The position numbers were made by a program, and so were the translations under genes. The notes under the pieces are model-generated. The model saw nothing but the letters and a program-made list of their open reading frames with translations. It was not told where the DNA came from and searched no databases. From Oceanospirillum sp964342385 (lineage in GTDB: Bacteria > Pseudomonadota > Gammaproteobacteria > Pseudomonadales > Halomonadaceae): a stretch of DNA of 64,000 nt. Shown here one piece after another: positions 43,915 through 51,636 of this stretch. The number at the start of each line of letters is the position of its first letter. Position 1 is the first letter of the stretch. The stretch lies in the NCBI GenBank assembly GCA_964342385.1, contig CAYFGP010000002.1, positions 1 through 64,000 of the forward strand. The letters are read 5' to 3'.

Positions 43915-44038
43915 GATGACCTCCTTGTATTTTTTTGAGAATTACCCACTTTGAGAATGGGTGTCAGGAGGCTCAAAACGGTTACAAGTACCGCGGACTT
44001 ATTCCCCCGAAGGGTATTTTATTCGTCGCCCTCCCGAC

Positions 44039-44092
44039 CTAATCTGCACACTTCGGGCGCAACTCGGGCAGGGAATGCCAAATTTCAGGCAT
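44039..44092 (-). CDS. Possible 17-residue leader peptide
   Basis: ATG at 44092 directly after the T-run of the C4-like RNA terminator; product MPEIWHSLPELRPKCAD. No good ribosome binding site is seen, so translation is uncertain. It is listed because C4-controlled antirepressor genes usually depend on a translated upstream frame. Confidence 0.25.
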   Translation of the reverse strand: MPEIWHSLPELRPKCAD

Positions 44093-44153
44093 AAAAAAAC
44101 CAACGCTTACGGGGCTGGATATTCCGCTTGTAAAAGAGGTTTTGAGTCCTCAG
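44092..44153 (-). ncRNA. C4-like antisense RNA
   Basis: About 60-nt predicted RNA from the promoter at 44159-44188 to a terminator made of CCAGC / GUUGG and U7 (44093-44118). Two internal segments, CTCAAAAC (44146-44139) and TTACAAG (44133-44127), are exact reverse complements of two segments in the downstream leader at 43972-43979 and 43982-43988. Two adjacent antisense blocks upstream of an antirepressor gene on the same strand are the hallmark of C4 RNA of phages P1/P7 and P22. The identity is inferred from design and not from a covariance search. Confidence 0.7.
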
Positions 44154-44158
44154 CCCAA

Positions 44159-44188
44159 ATACTAGGGCTGAGGCGCATGCAATGTCAA
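44159..44188 (-). promoter_or_regulatory. Promoter of the C4-like RNA / KilA-N gene
   Basis: On the minus strand TTGACA (44183-44188), 18 bp, TAGTAT (44159-44164). It lies just beyond the stop of the DUF4041 gene, so the KilA-N gene can be expressed apart from the late operon. Confidence 0.75.
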
Positions 44189-44191
44189 GAA

Positions 44192-45781
44192 CTAAGCTAA
44201 CACCTCAACAGGCTCATCATTATCTAACCGCCGTGACAACTTAATAGACTGATAATACTCATCTGCGCTCGCCACTTTATTAACCAGAGCATTAATACCC
44301 AGCTCTTCCAACTTTTGCTCAATCTCATCAATAGTGACATTAAAATATTCTTTGCGACGATTCACCTTATTCACCCGGCGATCATCAAACACCTTATGCA
44401 GAGAAGATTCCAATTCAGGCGCATCATCAGACTCAATCAACGCATGAACATCAAAGGTAAAAGGCACACTGGCATCACCCAACTCTCTCACCCTATCCAT
44501 AGGCTCCATACGGCGAGTCATACCGATTTTTAATACATCCTCACCAAAACTACCGATATTAGAGATCACATAAACATGACCCTGCCTTGTTTCCTGCGCA
44601 CGACTCTTGGCCCGCTCTAATCGCTGATGAGCCTCTTCAAGCTCTGCCTTCAGCTTCAGAAGCTCTTCTTCAAAGCCCGCTCTATCAGCCTCTGATTGCT
44701 CAGCCATTTTCCTTTCCATTTCAGCAATGGCATCCTGCTTGATTCTCTCTTCTTTCTCAGCCTCTTTCTGAATACGCTCAGCTTCCTGCCGTGCTTTCTT
44801 CTCTTCCCGCTCCTGTTCCCGCAACTCTCTTTGCTGCTCTTTAGCAAGCTGCTTAGCCTTTTTGAAATTAATCTCAATCTCTAAACGCTTTACTAACAAT
44901 TCTCTAAACAAGGGCTTAATAAACGCTCTGCTATCCAGACATTTAATTAACGCCTCGGTCGCTACAATTGATTCCGCCAATTTCTCTAATGACTGATGGC
45001 CATTATTAGCCGTTGTTTTAGAACACAGCATTTCAACAGCAGTTAACAGCAGAGCACCGGCCATATCAGCCTTAGTAGAGATAGCAACAAACTTACCTAT
45101 ATTGACATCTGAACCGCCAACCCTAATACCATCAATAGCATTAACAGCCAGCTTTTTAAGTTCAGCTCTGACCTGTTTACGATCCTCTTGATAGGTCTGG
45201 CTTGATAGCAAATCCTCTTCATTGAGCAAGTCAATATCCGCAGCAATAGCTCCGCCTCTATCGGTGATTTCATCAAGCAAAATTCTAGATTCTCTGAGAC
45301 GAGCGGCAATTTCCTGATCCGCCGTTTTCAACCTTTCTACCCTAGCATTGCACTGATCTAACTCCTTCTTAGCACCCTCTGTGATGGCCTTTGCCTTACC
45401 ACTACCATCAGAAAGAATCCTATCAGCCTCTACCTTAGCCTTTGCCACGATAGACCTAGACTCAGCTTGACTCCTTGCAATCGCCGCATTCGCTTTTCTA
45501 TCTGCACTCTCAACAAGCCGAGCAGCCTCTTCTTTAGCCTCTTCAACCACTCCTCTTGACTCAGCCTTACTTCCTGCAATAGCCACTCGCGCTTTTTTCT
45601 CAGCATCCTCTACGATCTGGACAGCCTCAGCCTCAGCTTCAACCACCATCGCCTCAGCCTTTTCCTTTAGCCCTTCAGCCTCTCTTAACAAAGACCTTCT
45701 TTTACCAACAGAAAACACCACTATCAAAATACCGACTACGCACAGCGCCACACCGGCCATCAACACTTCCTGATCCATCAT
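44192..45781 (-). CDS. Membrane-anchored DUF4041 / T5orf172 (GIY-YIG-like) protein
   Basis: 529 residues. An N-terminal membrane segment (about 8-26, MAGVALCVVGILIVVFSV) is followed by a long Ala/Glu-rich coiled coil (30-170) with repeated 'KAxAxIARSxAESRxIV' units. A DUF4041-like domain follows (about 180-310), then a charged Lys/Glu/Gln helix (310-400), and a C-terminal T5orf172 domain (about 403-495; GHVYVISNIGSFGEDVLKIG, MDRVRELGDASVPFTFDVHA, ESSLHKVFDDRRVN). T5orf172 is related to GIY-YIG nucleases. It lies between portal and capsid genes, where phages normally have none, and appears more AT-rich than its neighbours, so it is an acquired cargo gene. A role in excluding other phages is plausible but unproven. 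Confidence 0.8.
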   Translation of the reverse strand: MMDQEVLMAGVALCVVGILIVVFSVGKRRSLLREAEGLKEKAEAMVVEAEAEAVQIVEDAEKKARVAIAGSKAESRGVVEEAKEEAARLVESADRKANAAIARSQAESRSIVAKAKVEADRILSDGSGKAKAITEGAKKELDQCNARVERLKTADQEIAARLRESRILLDEITDRGGAIAADIDLLNEEDLLSSQTYQEDRKQVRAELKKLAVNAIDGIRVGGSDVNIGKFVAISTKADMAGALLLTAVEMLCSKTTANNGHQSLEKLAESIVATEALIKCLDSRAFIKPLFRELLVKRLEIEINFKKAKQLAKEQQRELREQEREEKKARQEAERIQKEAEKEERIKQDAIAEMERKMAEQSEADRAGFEEELLKLKAELEEAHQRLERAKSRAQETRQGHVYVISNIGSFGEDVLKIGMTRRMEPMDRVRELGDASVPFTFDVHALIESDDAPELESSLHKVFDDRRVNKVNRRKEYFNVTIDEIEQKLEELGINALVNKVASADEYYQSIKLSRRLDNDEPVEVLA

Positions 45782-45858
45782 AAAAACATCCCAGACAATT
45801 CGATAAGCGAACCGTAAAGTTTGTCTTTATGAGAACCAGCGGGCAACTAGGGAAAACC

Positions 45859-47385
45859 CTAGGCCGCCTGATCTTCATCTTCTTTATCATTAGACTTAGC
45901 CGGTTGCGGCTCCGGTGGGCGACTGCCGTAATACTCATGATATGAGTCAGAATTAAACACCAGGCCAAGCTCTCTGTTTTCTTCAATCTCCCGCGCCCGC
46001 TGACGTTTAACCGCTTGCGGGTTCTTACCCTGCCCCCTGATCACTTCAGACTCAGTACCAAAACCGCCTCGCACTAATTCACGGTTACCTGTTGCTTCTT
46101 TGGCGGGATCAATCCAGGGCATAGTTGGCGGTTGATAGTAGGCCATCATCACAGTGCGAATATCCAAATCCGCTGGCGGTACATGCCGCCCGGATAAAAT
46201 CGAGATCTGTACATAACGGCGGTAAATAGGCCGCGTCCATTGGTTAATAAAGGCGTTAGATAACACTCCATAACTAATGTAACTATCCACCAGCTCTTGT
46301 CGCTGAGCGCTATAACTACCTTCGTATTTTTTCGAGACAGTGGAAAAGTTAGCCCCGCCGGTTGCCGCGCAAATAGCCCGCATCATGGTGTCACGGAATG
46401 ACTGCAGCATGGGGCTTGGTCGGTTAGATTCAATCGTCCCCACATCTTCACCAGGGCGCAGATCATCAAAGATCGTACCCGGTGAAATCGGTAGTGTACG
46501 GCGCTTGGCGGCTTTATCGCCGGGATCTTCATAATCCCCTGTATCACCCTTGCGGATATAGAACGCCATCGCCGCACTGATACGCGCCGCGACCTGTTCA
46601 GACTCTTCATAGTTATTCAGACCACCAAACCGCTGCAGCGAGGATGCAAAGACGCTCACGCCACGGCGACTGTGCAACCGCTTAACCTGCTTTAGGTGCA
46701 ACATGTAATCAGCCGGAACCGAACGGGTTTTCAAACTGGTAGCAAACATGCCACCCGGATGATGCAGGTAAATATGGTATGCAGTGGGCTGCTGCCACTG
46801 ATTAACCTGTATCCCCTGATAGATCCCATTGCCCGGTTCAGTTTTACCCATCGGCAAAAAGTCCGGCTCCATCACCTGCAGGGTAAATGGCACCAGAGCA
46901 TTAGGATGATTAAAACCGGGAATTCCACCGATCAGCTGCTCACCCAGGCACTCACCATCTCGCAGCCAGGTACGACAGACCAGACGCTCTACCTCTGAGC
47001 GGCACCATTGGCCGGTGGACTCCATTTTAAGGGACCACTCGGCAAAGCCTTCAGCCAACTCTTTGGCAAATTCATCATGCACCTGCCCGACATGATCCAG
47101 CGGCATAGGCTCTACGCCGATCCCGTCCTTACCGACAATACCATTGACCATAGTGGTCAGCAGGCCGTCAGCCAGGTCGTTGTTTTCTTCCAGATTCCGG
47201 GCCTGATCACGAATGGATTCACCGGCCCGTGAGATACTGGCGTTAGCATCACCCCGCGACCGCTCCACCTTATGAGTGCGCGAGGGCATAGCCGCCTGAT
47301 AAGCCGCCATACCTGCGCGAGACCGCACCCGCGACAACGCCCAGCTTGGAGAGAATACCGAAATTGCTTTATCTATAAGATTCAT
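45859..47385 (-). CDS. Portal protein (lambda gpB-like)
   Basis: 508-residue portal of the phage_portal_2 / lambda B family. It forms the dodecameric DNA channel at one head vertex. It shows the N-terminal basic region, ENNDLADGLLTTMVNGIVG, WLRDGECLGEQLIGGIPG and the helical barrel region (RRTLPISPGTIFDDLRPGED). The C-terminus ends in acidic residues. Length is typical. A small perfect inverted repeat (CTAGGG-TTTT-CCCTAG) covers its stop codon. Gene order after gpW is canonical. Confidence 0.92.
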   Translation of the reverse strand: MNLIDKAISVFSPSWALSRVRSRAGMAAYQAAMPSRTHKVERSRGDANASISRAGESIRDQARNLEENNDLADGLLTTMVNGIVGKDGIGVEPMPLDHVGQVHDEFAKELAEGFAEWSLKMESTGQWCRSEVERLVCRTWLRDGECLGEQLIGGIPGFNHPNALVPFTLQVMEPDFLPMGKTEPGNGIYQGIQVNQWQQPTAYHIYLHHPGGMFATSLKTRSVPADYMLHLKQVKRLHSRRGVSVFASSLQRFGGLNNYEESEQVAARISAAMAFYIRKGDTGDYEDPGDKAAKRRTLPISPGTIFDDLRPGEDVGTIESNRPSPMLQSFRDTMMRAICAATGGANFSTVSKKYEGSYSAQRQELVDSYISYGVLSNAFINQWTRPIYRRYVQISILSGRHVPPADLDIRTVMMAYYQPPTMPWIDPAKEATGNRELVRGGFGTESEVIRGQGKNPQAVKRQRAREIEENRELGLVFNSDSYHEYYGSRPPEPQPAKSNDKEDEDQAA

Positions 47386-47393
47386 AACAAACC

Positions 47394-47609
47394 CTATCCA
47401 AAATCAGCCAGCGCCGGGCCTTGCCGGTGTGACGGAGTAGCCAGACGATTCACCGCCCGCTGCCATTCTTTCCGGCCCTTGCGAATCTCTACCAGATCCG
47501 CCCGTACCCAGGTGCGCCCGTCTTTGGTCATAGACTGCCCTTTCAGCACAGCCTTTTCAGCATCAATATAAAACTGCAGCATCTCTCTGGCTTGCTGTAA
47601 CTCGGTCAT
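47394..47609 (-). CDS. Head-tail joining protein gpW-like
   Basis: 71 residues (MTELQQAREMLQFYIDAEKA and on), matching lambda gpW, which plugs the portal after packaging. The ATG overlaps the TGA of the large terminase gene (ATGA), so translation is coupled. Residues WVRADLVEIRKGRKEWQRAV form the typical second half. Confidence 0.9.
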   Translation of the reverse strand: MTELQQAREMLQFYIDAEKAVLKGQSMTKDGRTWVRADLVEIRKGRKEWQRAVNRLATPSHRQGPALADFG

Positions 47610-49633
47610 AACCAACTATCTCCATCTGAGTAACCACCCATCCAGTCATCAGCTGGCTCAGGGTCATGTTGTTGTTCGGGTTCAGGATCAGGTTCTGGCT
47701 TAGCTTCCGGCATGGCGAACAGATCAACCTGACTTAGCTCTTGCTCCAGGGCATCCCATTGCTCAGGCTTCATCAGATGCACCCGCCGCGCTCTGGCAGC
47801 ATGCAGCGCGTAAACCTCGCAATCCAGCACTTCATGAGGCTGGCCAGACTTTGGCAACCATGTCATACGACCACTTTTATCCGGGGCTTTTACCTCACCC
47901 AGGATCTGATCAAAATAATCATCTCTAATGCCTTCGTAATACAGAAAACGCTTGATCCCCTCGGTCAGCAATTTGAGCTGACCAGCAACCCAATCTTTTG
48001 CTTTATTCACACCGACGATATAGACCTTGACCCCTTTCTTATCCGCCTTAGTCGCCTTGTCTGGCTTTTTGTGATCAACAGACTTGTTTTTTGGCGTGAC
48101 GAAAATTTCAGGGTCCGTTTTGGCTGATGAGCCCTTAATGGCCATCACCAGTGTTTTTGGATATTTCTTGCTTCGGGTACGCACCCAGTTGTAAACGGCA
48201 TCTGAGGTAAAGCCGTCTGAGGAGTCGATAGACACCGCAGATAAGAAAAGCGGGTAACCCGCTTCTGTTTTGAATTCCTGAAAAAGGAAAGTCTCAAGGT
48301 CATCCCACACGGGATCTTTCGGATCAACGGTAGACTTGTGCGCCGGTAGCTCACCCCAGTAGATACAGCGTGATAAGTCGTTACGCCCCCATGCCCTAAT
48401 GATCACCGCCACACGGGCCGGGTTACGCTGAATATCGACACCGGCTGTTAGCATTAGGCAATCACGAGGCACCACCAATTCGTCATAGTTTTGGCACAGC
48501 TCCCGCAGCTGATCCGCCGTGGCATGGTCGCCTTTGAATTCGTACTCTTTGCCCAGCTTCTGATTGATAAATGTACGCCGGGAATTTTCATCGCCCTTGG
48601 CCGCTTTGGCTTCTGCCTCAAGAAAGCTTTTCACTACATCTGCCAGGCTAGTCCCGTCCATACAGACATACAGCTCAGACAGATCCATAAAACCGGCGAC
48701 ACCATCAAACTCTTTGGTCGCCACCCAACCGGCGTTTTTGTCGCCAGCTTCCAGAGCGTTAAAGCAGGTGTTGCGGATATTGGTTTTCCGCTGGTTATCG
48801 TCCCATTCAAAACCACAGTGAGGGCAGCGGTAAATCGCGGTATTGGGCAGCGCTGTGCCGTATACCTCATGCTGCTGATCATCATCGTGATCCCAATACA
48901 CATTGGACCAATCAAGAATATGACTGGCCTCGCAGTTGTGGCAGATGATTGGCAACTGGCGTTTATCAGATTTCTTTAGGCGCTCAGCGGTTTTGGACAA
49001 GCCTTTAATCGCTGGCGTACCGCCCACCAGCATCAGCGATCCGACAAAGCGCTTAAGGCGCTCTTCCAGCAGAGCAATCGCATCACCCTGACCGGCCACG
49101 TTGTCGGTGGTGTCGTCTGGCTCTTCCACAATCGCCAGACCCACCTTAGAGGTGGACTTAACATTACCCGGTGAATTCGACCCGACGATTTTTAGAAATC
49201 CGCCGGGGAATGATTTGTTATCCCAGCGATTACCAGAGCGCTGAGACACATCTAGCAGAGCCGCCAGAATCTCACTGGCCTTTACTGCAGGTTTTAATTT
49301 TTCATCGTGGAAGTTTTTACCATCTGCCGTTTTGGCAAACAGCACCATAATAGCAATAGGAGAGACACCGGCTTCGGTAATCTTCTTAAAGATCAAGCCG
49401 AGCAGCAGATAGGTCCAGCCGATCTGCGCGGCTTTCATCAAGACAATCTCTTTAACCTTGGGATCGTCTATCGCATTGGCCACACCCAGAAAGTAGGGCG
49501 TGTAGTAAAAATCGTATAGGCCAAAATCAGGAAGTTCGTAATGTTCCTGCAGCCAGTCAATTGTGGATTTATGTTCCTTCGGTAGAAAGATCTCCGCCAC
49601 TTCCGCCGCCAGAGACTTCAGGGCTTCGCCCAT
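47606..49633 (-). CDS. Terminase large subunit (GpA family)
   Basis: 675-residue packaging ATPase and nuclease of the lambda gpA family. The N-terminal ATPase half has the DFYYTPYFLGVANAIDDP and VLMKAAQIGWTYLLLG regions (the latter replaces a classic P-loop), and AIVEEPDDTTDNVAGQGD with the Walker B acids. A zinc-like pair set (CHNCEASH, CPHCGFEW) lies in the middle. The nuclease half has TAGVDIQRN. The ATG at 49633 has TTGGAG upstream; an earlier ATG at 49666 is possible. It overlaps the small subunit gene. The C-terminal tail is acidic and Pro-rich, as expected for portal binding. Confidence 0.93.
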   Translation of the reverse strand: MGEALKSLAAEVAEIFLPKEHKSTIDWLQEHYELPDFGLYDFYYTPYFLGVANAIDDPKVKEIVLMKAAQIGWTYLLLGLIFKKITEAGVSPIAIMVLFAKTADGKNFHDEKLKPAVKASEILAALLDVSQRSGNRWDNKSFPGGFLKIVGSNSPGNVKSTSKVGLAIVEEPDDTTDNVAGQGDAIALLEERLKRFVGSLMLVGGTPAIKGLSKTAERLKKSDKRQLPIICHNCEASHILDWSNVYWDHDDDQQHEVYGTALPNTAIYRCPHCGFEWDDNQRKTNIRNTCFNALEAGDKNAGWVATKEFDGVAGFMDLSELYVCMDGTSLADVVKSFLEAEAKAAKGDENSRRTFINQKLGKEYEFKGDHATADQLRELCQNYDELVVPRDCLMLTAGVDIQRNPARVAVIIRAWGRNDLSRCIYWGELPAHKSTVDPKDPVWDDLETFLFQEFKTEAGYPLFLSAVSIDSSDGFTSDAVYNWVRTRSKKYPKTLVMAIKGSSAKTDPEIFVTPKNKSVDHKKPDKATKADKKGVKVYIVGVNKAKDWVAGQLKLLTEGIKRFLYYEGIRDDYFDQILGEVKAPDKSGRMTWLPKSGQPHEVLDCEVYALHAARARRVHLMKPEQWDALEQELSQVDLFAMPEAKPEPDPEPEQQHDPEPADDWMGGYSDGDSWL

Positions 49634-50084
49634 AATCTCCAACTCTTCTAATTGCAGTGGCAGCATGCTTTTCTATGACCTCAGGAGGAACCGTTATACC
49701 GCATTGACTCTCTATATCCGCAACCATGCGGCTAACACCCGCTGAATATTCGCGCACGGCAAAGCTAGCCCAATTCGCCAACAGGGCATGGGCTTCAGGC
49801 TTAACAATCAGATTGCCCGCTTTCTCATGTAGTGACAGTCGCTTCATCGCTGCCGTGGCTTTCATGTCATCAACCCGAGCAGCCTGGAAACCTTCTTGAT
49901 CATTACGCCCGGATGCCTGCTTGCGCAGCTCTTCCGTATACGCCAGCAACCAATCCCAATAGCTACCACCAGCCTCAAGCACGCCAGACTTTACCCGCTG
50001 AAACACAGCAGGCTGAGAGATCCCCACCAGACCAGCAAAGCCAGACTGAGTGGCTTCAGCCTCCAGACATTCAAAGCTAGCCAT
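49569..50084 (-). CDS. Terminase small subunit (Nu1-like)
   Basis: 171 residues. The start MASFECLEAEATQSGFAGLV at 50084 has AAGAGG upstream. The N-terminal helix-turn-helix (FAGLVGISQPAVFQRVKSGV) is the Nu1-type DNA-recognition unit, which binds the cos site. A helical middle and a C-terminal Gly/Ser-rich tail follow. It precedes the GpA-type large subunit, as in lambda. Confidence 0.85.
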   Translation of the reverse strand: MASFECLEAEATQSGFAGLVGISQPAVFQRVKSGVLEAGGSYWDWLLAYTEELRKQASGRNDQEGFQAARVDDMKATAAMKRLSLHEKAGNLIVKPEAHALLANWASFAVREYSAGVSRMVADIESQCGITVPPEVIEKHAATAIRRVGDYGRSPEVSGGGSGGDLSTEGT

Positions 50085-50350
50085 AAGCAAAAACCTCTTA
50101 TCAATCAGAGAGTTATTATTATAACCCCCTCCAAAATTCATCCATCTCCACAAACTCCGCGGTACTCTGACCCGTACACTACAAACCCGCCAGAAGGACC
50201 CGCTGTTTTCAGAGGGTTACAGCCGATCCGGCCAGAAAGCCGAATCAAAAAAGAAAAAGGGCAGTGACTGGCACTGCGATTCAAATTCATCTTAGTGCTG
50301 ACTGCCAGTATGCCCAATGCCAGGATAACGCCTGACTCGTTTACGGAGCC
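50085..50350. other. Intergenic region where cos is expected
   Basis: No gene. In lambda-type phages cos lies just before the small terminase gene. The stretch contains a long imperfect inverted repeat at 50259-50315 (GGGCA-GTG-ACTGGCA ... TGCCAGT-A-TGCCC) with an inner perfect hairpin (GCAGTG-ACTGG-CACTGC, 50261-50277). A packaging signal is a reasonable guess; the cut site cannot be read from the sequence. Confidence 0.4.
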
Positions 50351-50620
50351 TTACAGACCCAAATGATCAATAGCCTGTTCCAGCTTTGTACGCAGAGTTG
50401 ATTCAGTCTCACGAACCAGCGACTTACCGCCAGTCTGCTTAACCAACTCCAGCGCCTTTGCCATCTTGTCACTGCCTTTCAGACCAGTATCCTTAGCATC
50501 CTTCTCAACCGTCTGAACCGCATTAACCACTGCAGTACGCAACTGTTTATCCATTGCCGCACGCAACAGAACACGACCTAAAAAGATCAAACCACGAACA
50601 ACCAACGCCTTAACCATCAT
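50351..50620 (-). CDS. Putative holin-like protein
   Basis: 89 residues. A short amphipathic/hydrophobic N-terminus (MVKALVVRGLIFLGRVLLRA) is followed by a helical region (LRTAVVNAVQTVEKDAKDTG) resembling the LLH-type phage holin family. The hydrophobic segment is short and contains Arg, so membrane insertion is uncertain. It overlaps the end of the lysin gene. Position beside the lysin supports a lysis role. Confidence 0.5.
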   Translation of the reverse strand: MMVKALVVRGLIFLGRVLLRAAMDKQLRTAVVNAVQTVEKDAKDTGLKGSDKMAKALELVKQTGGKSLVRETESTLRTKLEQAIDHLGL

Positions 50621-51158
50621 CCTCACCCCACTCAGTCAAATAACGCATGTAATCCTGCATTTCCTGCTTAGAGCGCAACGGATTGATATAGCGCTCTTTG
50701 CCGTTTTCCTTCACGCGCATCCACATCACGCGACCAGGCCGTAGATCCAGATGCAGCATTGGCTCAGGTTTACCGCTTGGCCCGGTAGTATCCAGATAAA
50801 CACCGATCCCACCCCACCAAGGGCAACCCATAGCCACCAGTAAAGCCTTGCGGATATCACATTGCGGAAACACGTCACCTGCATCGCTCAGCCGCTGCAC
50901 AGCATAGTGACGACTGGTCATACTGCCGTCGAAACGATACCAGCCCGCCGCAACCGGTGACGGGATAACCTTCTCATCCAGCAGATCACGGTAACCGTCC
51001 AGAAAATAAATCAGCTGAGCATCGATATTCTCCAGCGAGCCTTTAGGAAACTCGTTAGGCCCAAACCACTTGATACCATTCCAATCCATATCTAGCGCAT
51101 GATCAGGAACCACTCTCAGCTCACCACCGCCAGGCTTGTACTCAGTTTGCTCTTGCAT
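50610..51158 (-). CDS. Putative M15-type peptidoglycan peptidase (endolysin)
   Basis: 182 residues. The pattern SRHYAVQRLSDAGDVFP (S-x-H...D) and the later PMLHLDLRPG (H-x-D) are the zinc-ligand motifs of M15-like D,D-peptidases used as endolysins. There is no signal peptide, so a holin would be needed for export. It lies between two small membrane or helical proteins in a typical lysis cassette. The ATG has GGGGTGAG upstream. M15 assignment rests on motifs only. Confidence 0.65.
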   Translation of the reverse strand: MQEQTEYKPGGGELRVVPDHALDMDWNGIKWFGPNEFPKGSLENIDAQLIYFLDGYRDLLDEKVIPSPVAAGWYRFDGSMTSRHYAVQRLSDAGDVFPQCDIRKALLVAMGCPWWGGIGVYLDTTGPSGKPEPMLHLDLRPGRVMWMRVKENGKERYINPLRSKQEMQDYMRYLTEWGEDDG

Positions 51159-51411
51159 TGCTCACCCCCATGTGACGCTCCAGAGTCTGAACTCGATACT
51201 CCAGCGCACTAACCTTGCCTACCACATCAGCCTGCTGCATTCGTTCCAACTGCAGCTTGATTGTTTTCAGCTGCTCATCAAAACGAACCAGCGTCTCCAG
51301 AGCCTCGGATGCCTTGTTACCACCCCAGCCCAGCACAGCCACAATAACCAGAGCCAGACTTGTCTGCAGATGCCGCTCAAAACCACTAACCCCCTTTACT
51401 TCCGTTGCCAT
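51142..51411 (-). CDS. Lysis-cassette membrane protein with coiled coil (holin or spanin-like)
   Basis: 89 residues with one membrane segment (about 16-34, TSLALVIVAVLGWGG) and then a heptad coiled coil (DEQLKTIKLQLERMQQADVV). One-TM proteins with a coiled coil in this place act as holins or spanins. It is the first gene of the late operon after the promoter and tandem terminators. GGGAG precedes the ATG. It overlaps the lysin gene by 17 bp. Confidence 0.6.
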   Translation of the reverse strand: MATEVKGVSGFERHLQTSLALVIVAVLGWGGNKASEALETLVRFDEQLKTIKLQLERMQQADVVGKVSALEYRVQTLERHMGVSNARAN

Positions 51412-51435
51412 TCAGCACTCCCAAAATTCAGACAT

Positions 51436-51464
51436 AAAAAAACCCGGCCATTGCTGACCGGGTT
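51436..51464 (-). terminator. Second late-leader terminator
   Basis: On the minus strand AACCCGG / CCGGGTT with an 8-base loop and T7, just before the first lysis gene. Confidence 0.8.
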
Positions 51465-51500
51465 AAACCTCATAGTGAATACCGCCGAATTTCAGGCATA

Positions 51501-51530
51501 AAAAAACCCGAGGCGGTTAACCTCGGGTTT
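51501..51530 (-). terminator. First late-leader terminator (tR'-like)
   Basis: Perfect 10-bp stem (AAACCCGAGG / CCTCGGGTTT) with T-run, starting about 25 bases after the predicted late transcript start, the place of lambda tR'. Confidence 0.85.
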
Positions 51531-51561
51531 TGTCTGGTCGCACGAATACGACGATGCCTGA

Positions 51562-51591
51562 ACTCTAACGGTCGAGTCGCAAATGTGTCAA
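51562..51591 (-). promoter_or_regulatory. Candidate late promoter (PR'-like)
   Basis: On the minus strand TTGACA (51586-51591), 18 bp, TAGAGT (51562-51567), between the Q-like gene and two terminators. The -35 is inside a perfect inverted repeat, TGTGTCAAA / TTTGACACA (51584-51607), which could be a Q-binding site, an operator or the Q-gene terminator. Confidence 0.68.
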
Positions 51592-51636
51592 ACATTTTTT
51601 TGACACACATACTAAAAAATACCTCTAATTCCCTCC

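Larger units (their letters stand above)
43915..44191 (-). promoter_or_regulatory. C4-type leader of the KilA-N gene
   Basis: 277 bp without a long gene. It holds a promoter at its upstream end, a short RNA ending in a terminator, and then sequence complementary to that RNA before the KilA-N gene: CTTGTAA (read on minus, from 43988-43982) and GTTTTGAG (43979-43972) against TTACAAG and CTCAAAAC in the RNA. A 17-codon frame at 44092-44039 (MPEIWHSLPELRPKCAD) could be a leader peptide like icd of phage P1. Confidence 0.72.

Noticed and set aside
43961..44200. 79-codon plus-strand frame across the C4-type leader
   Set aside because: Opposite strand of a region explained by promoter, antisense RNA and leader; no ribosome binding site.
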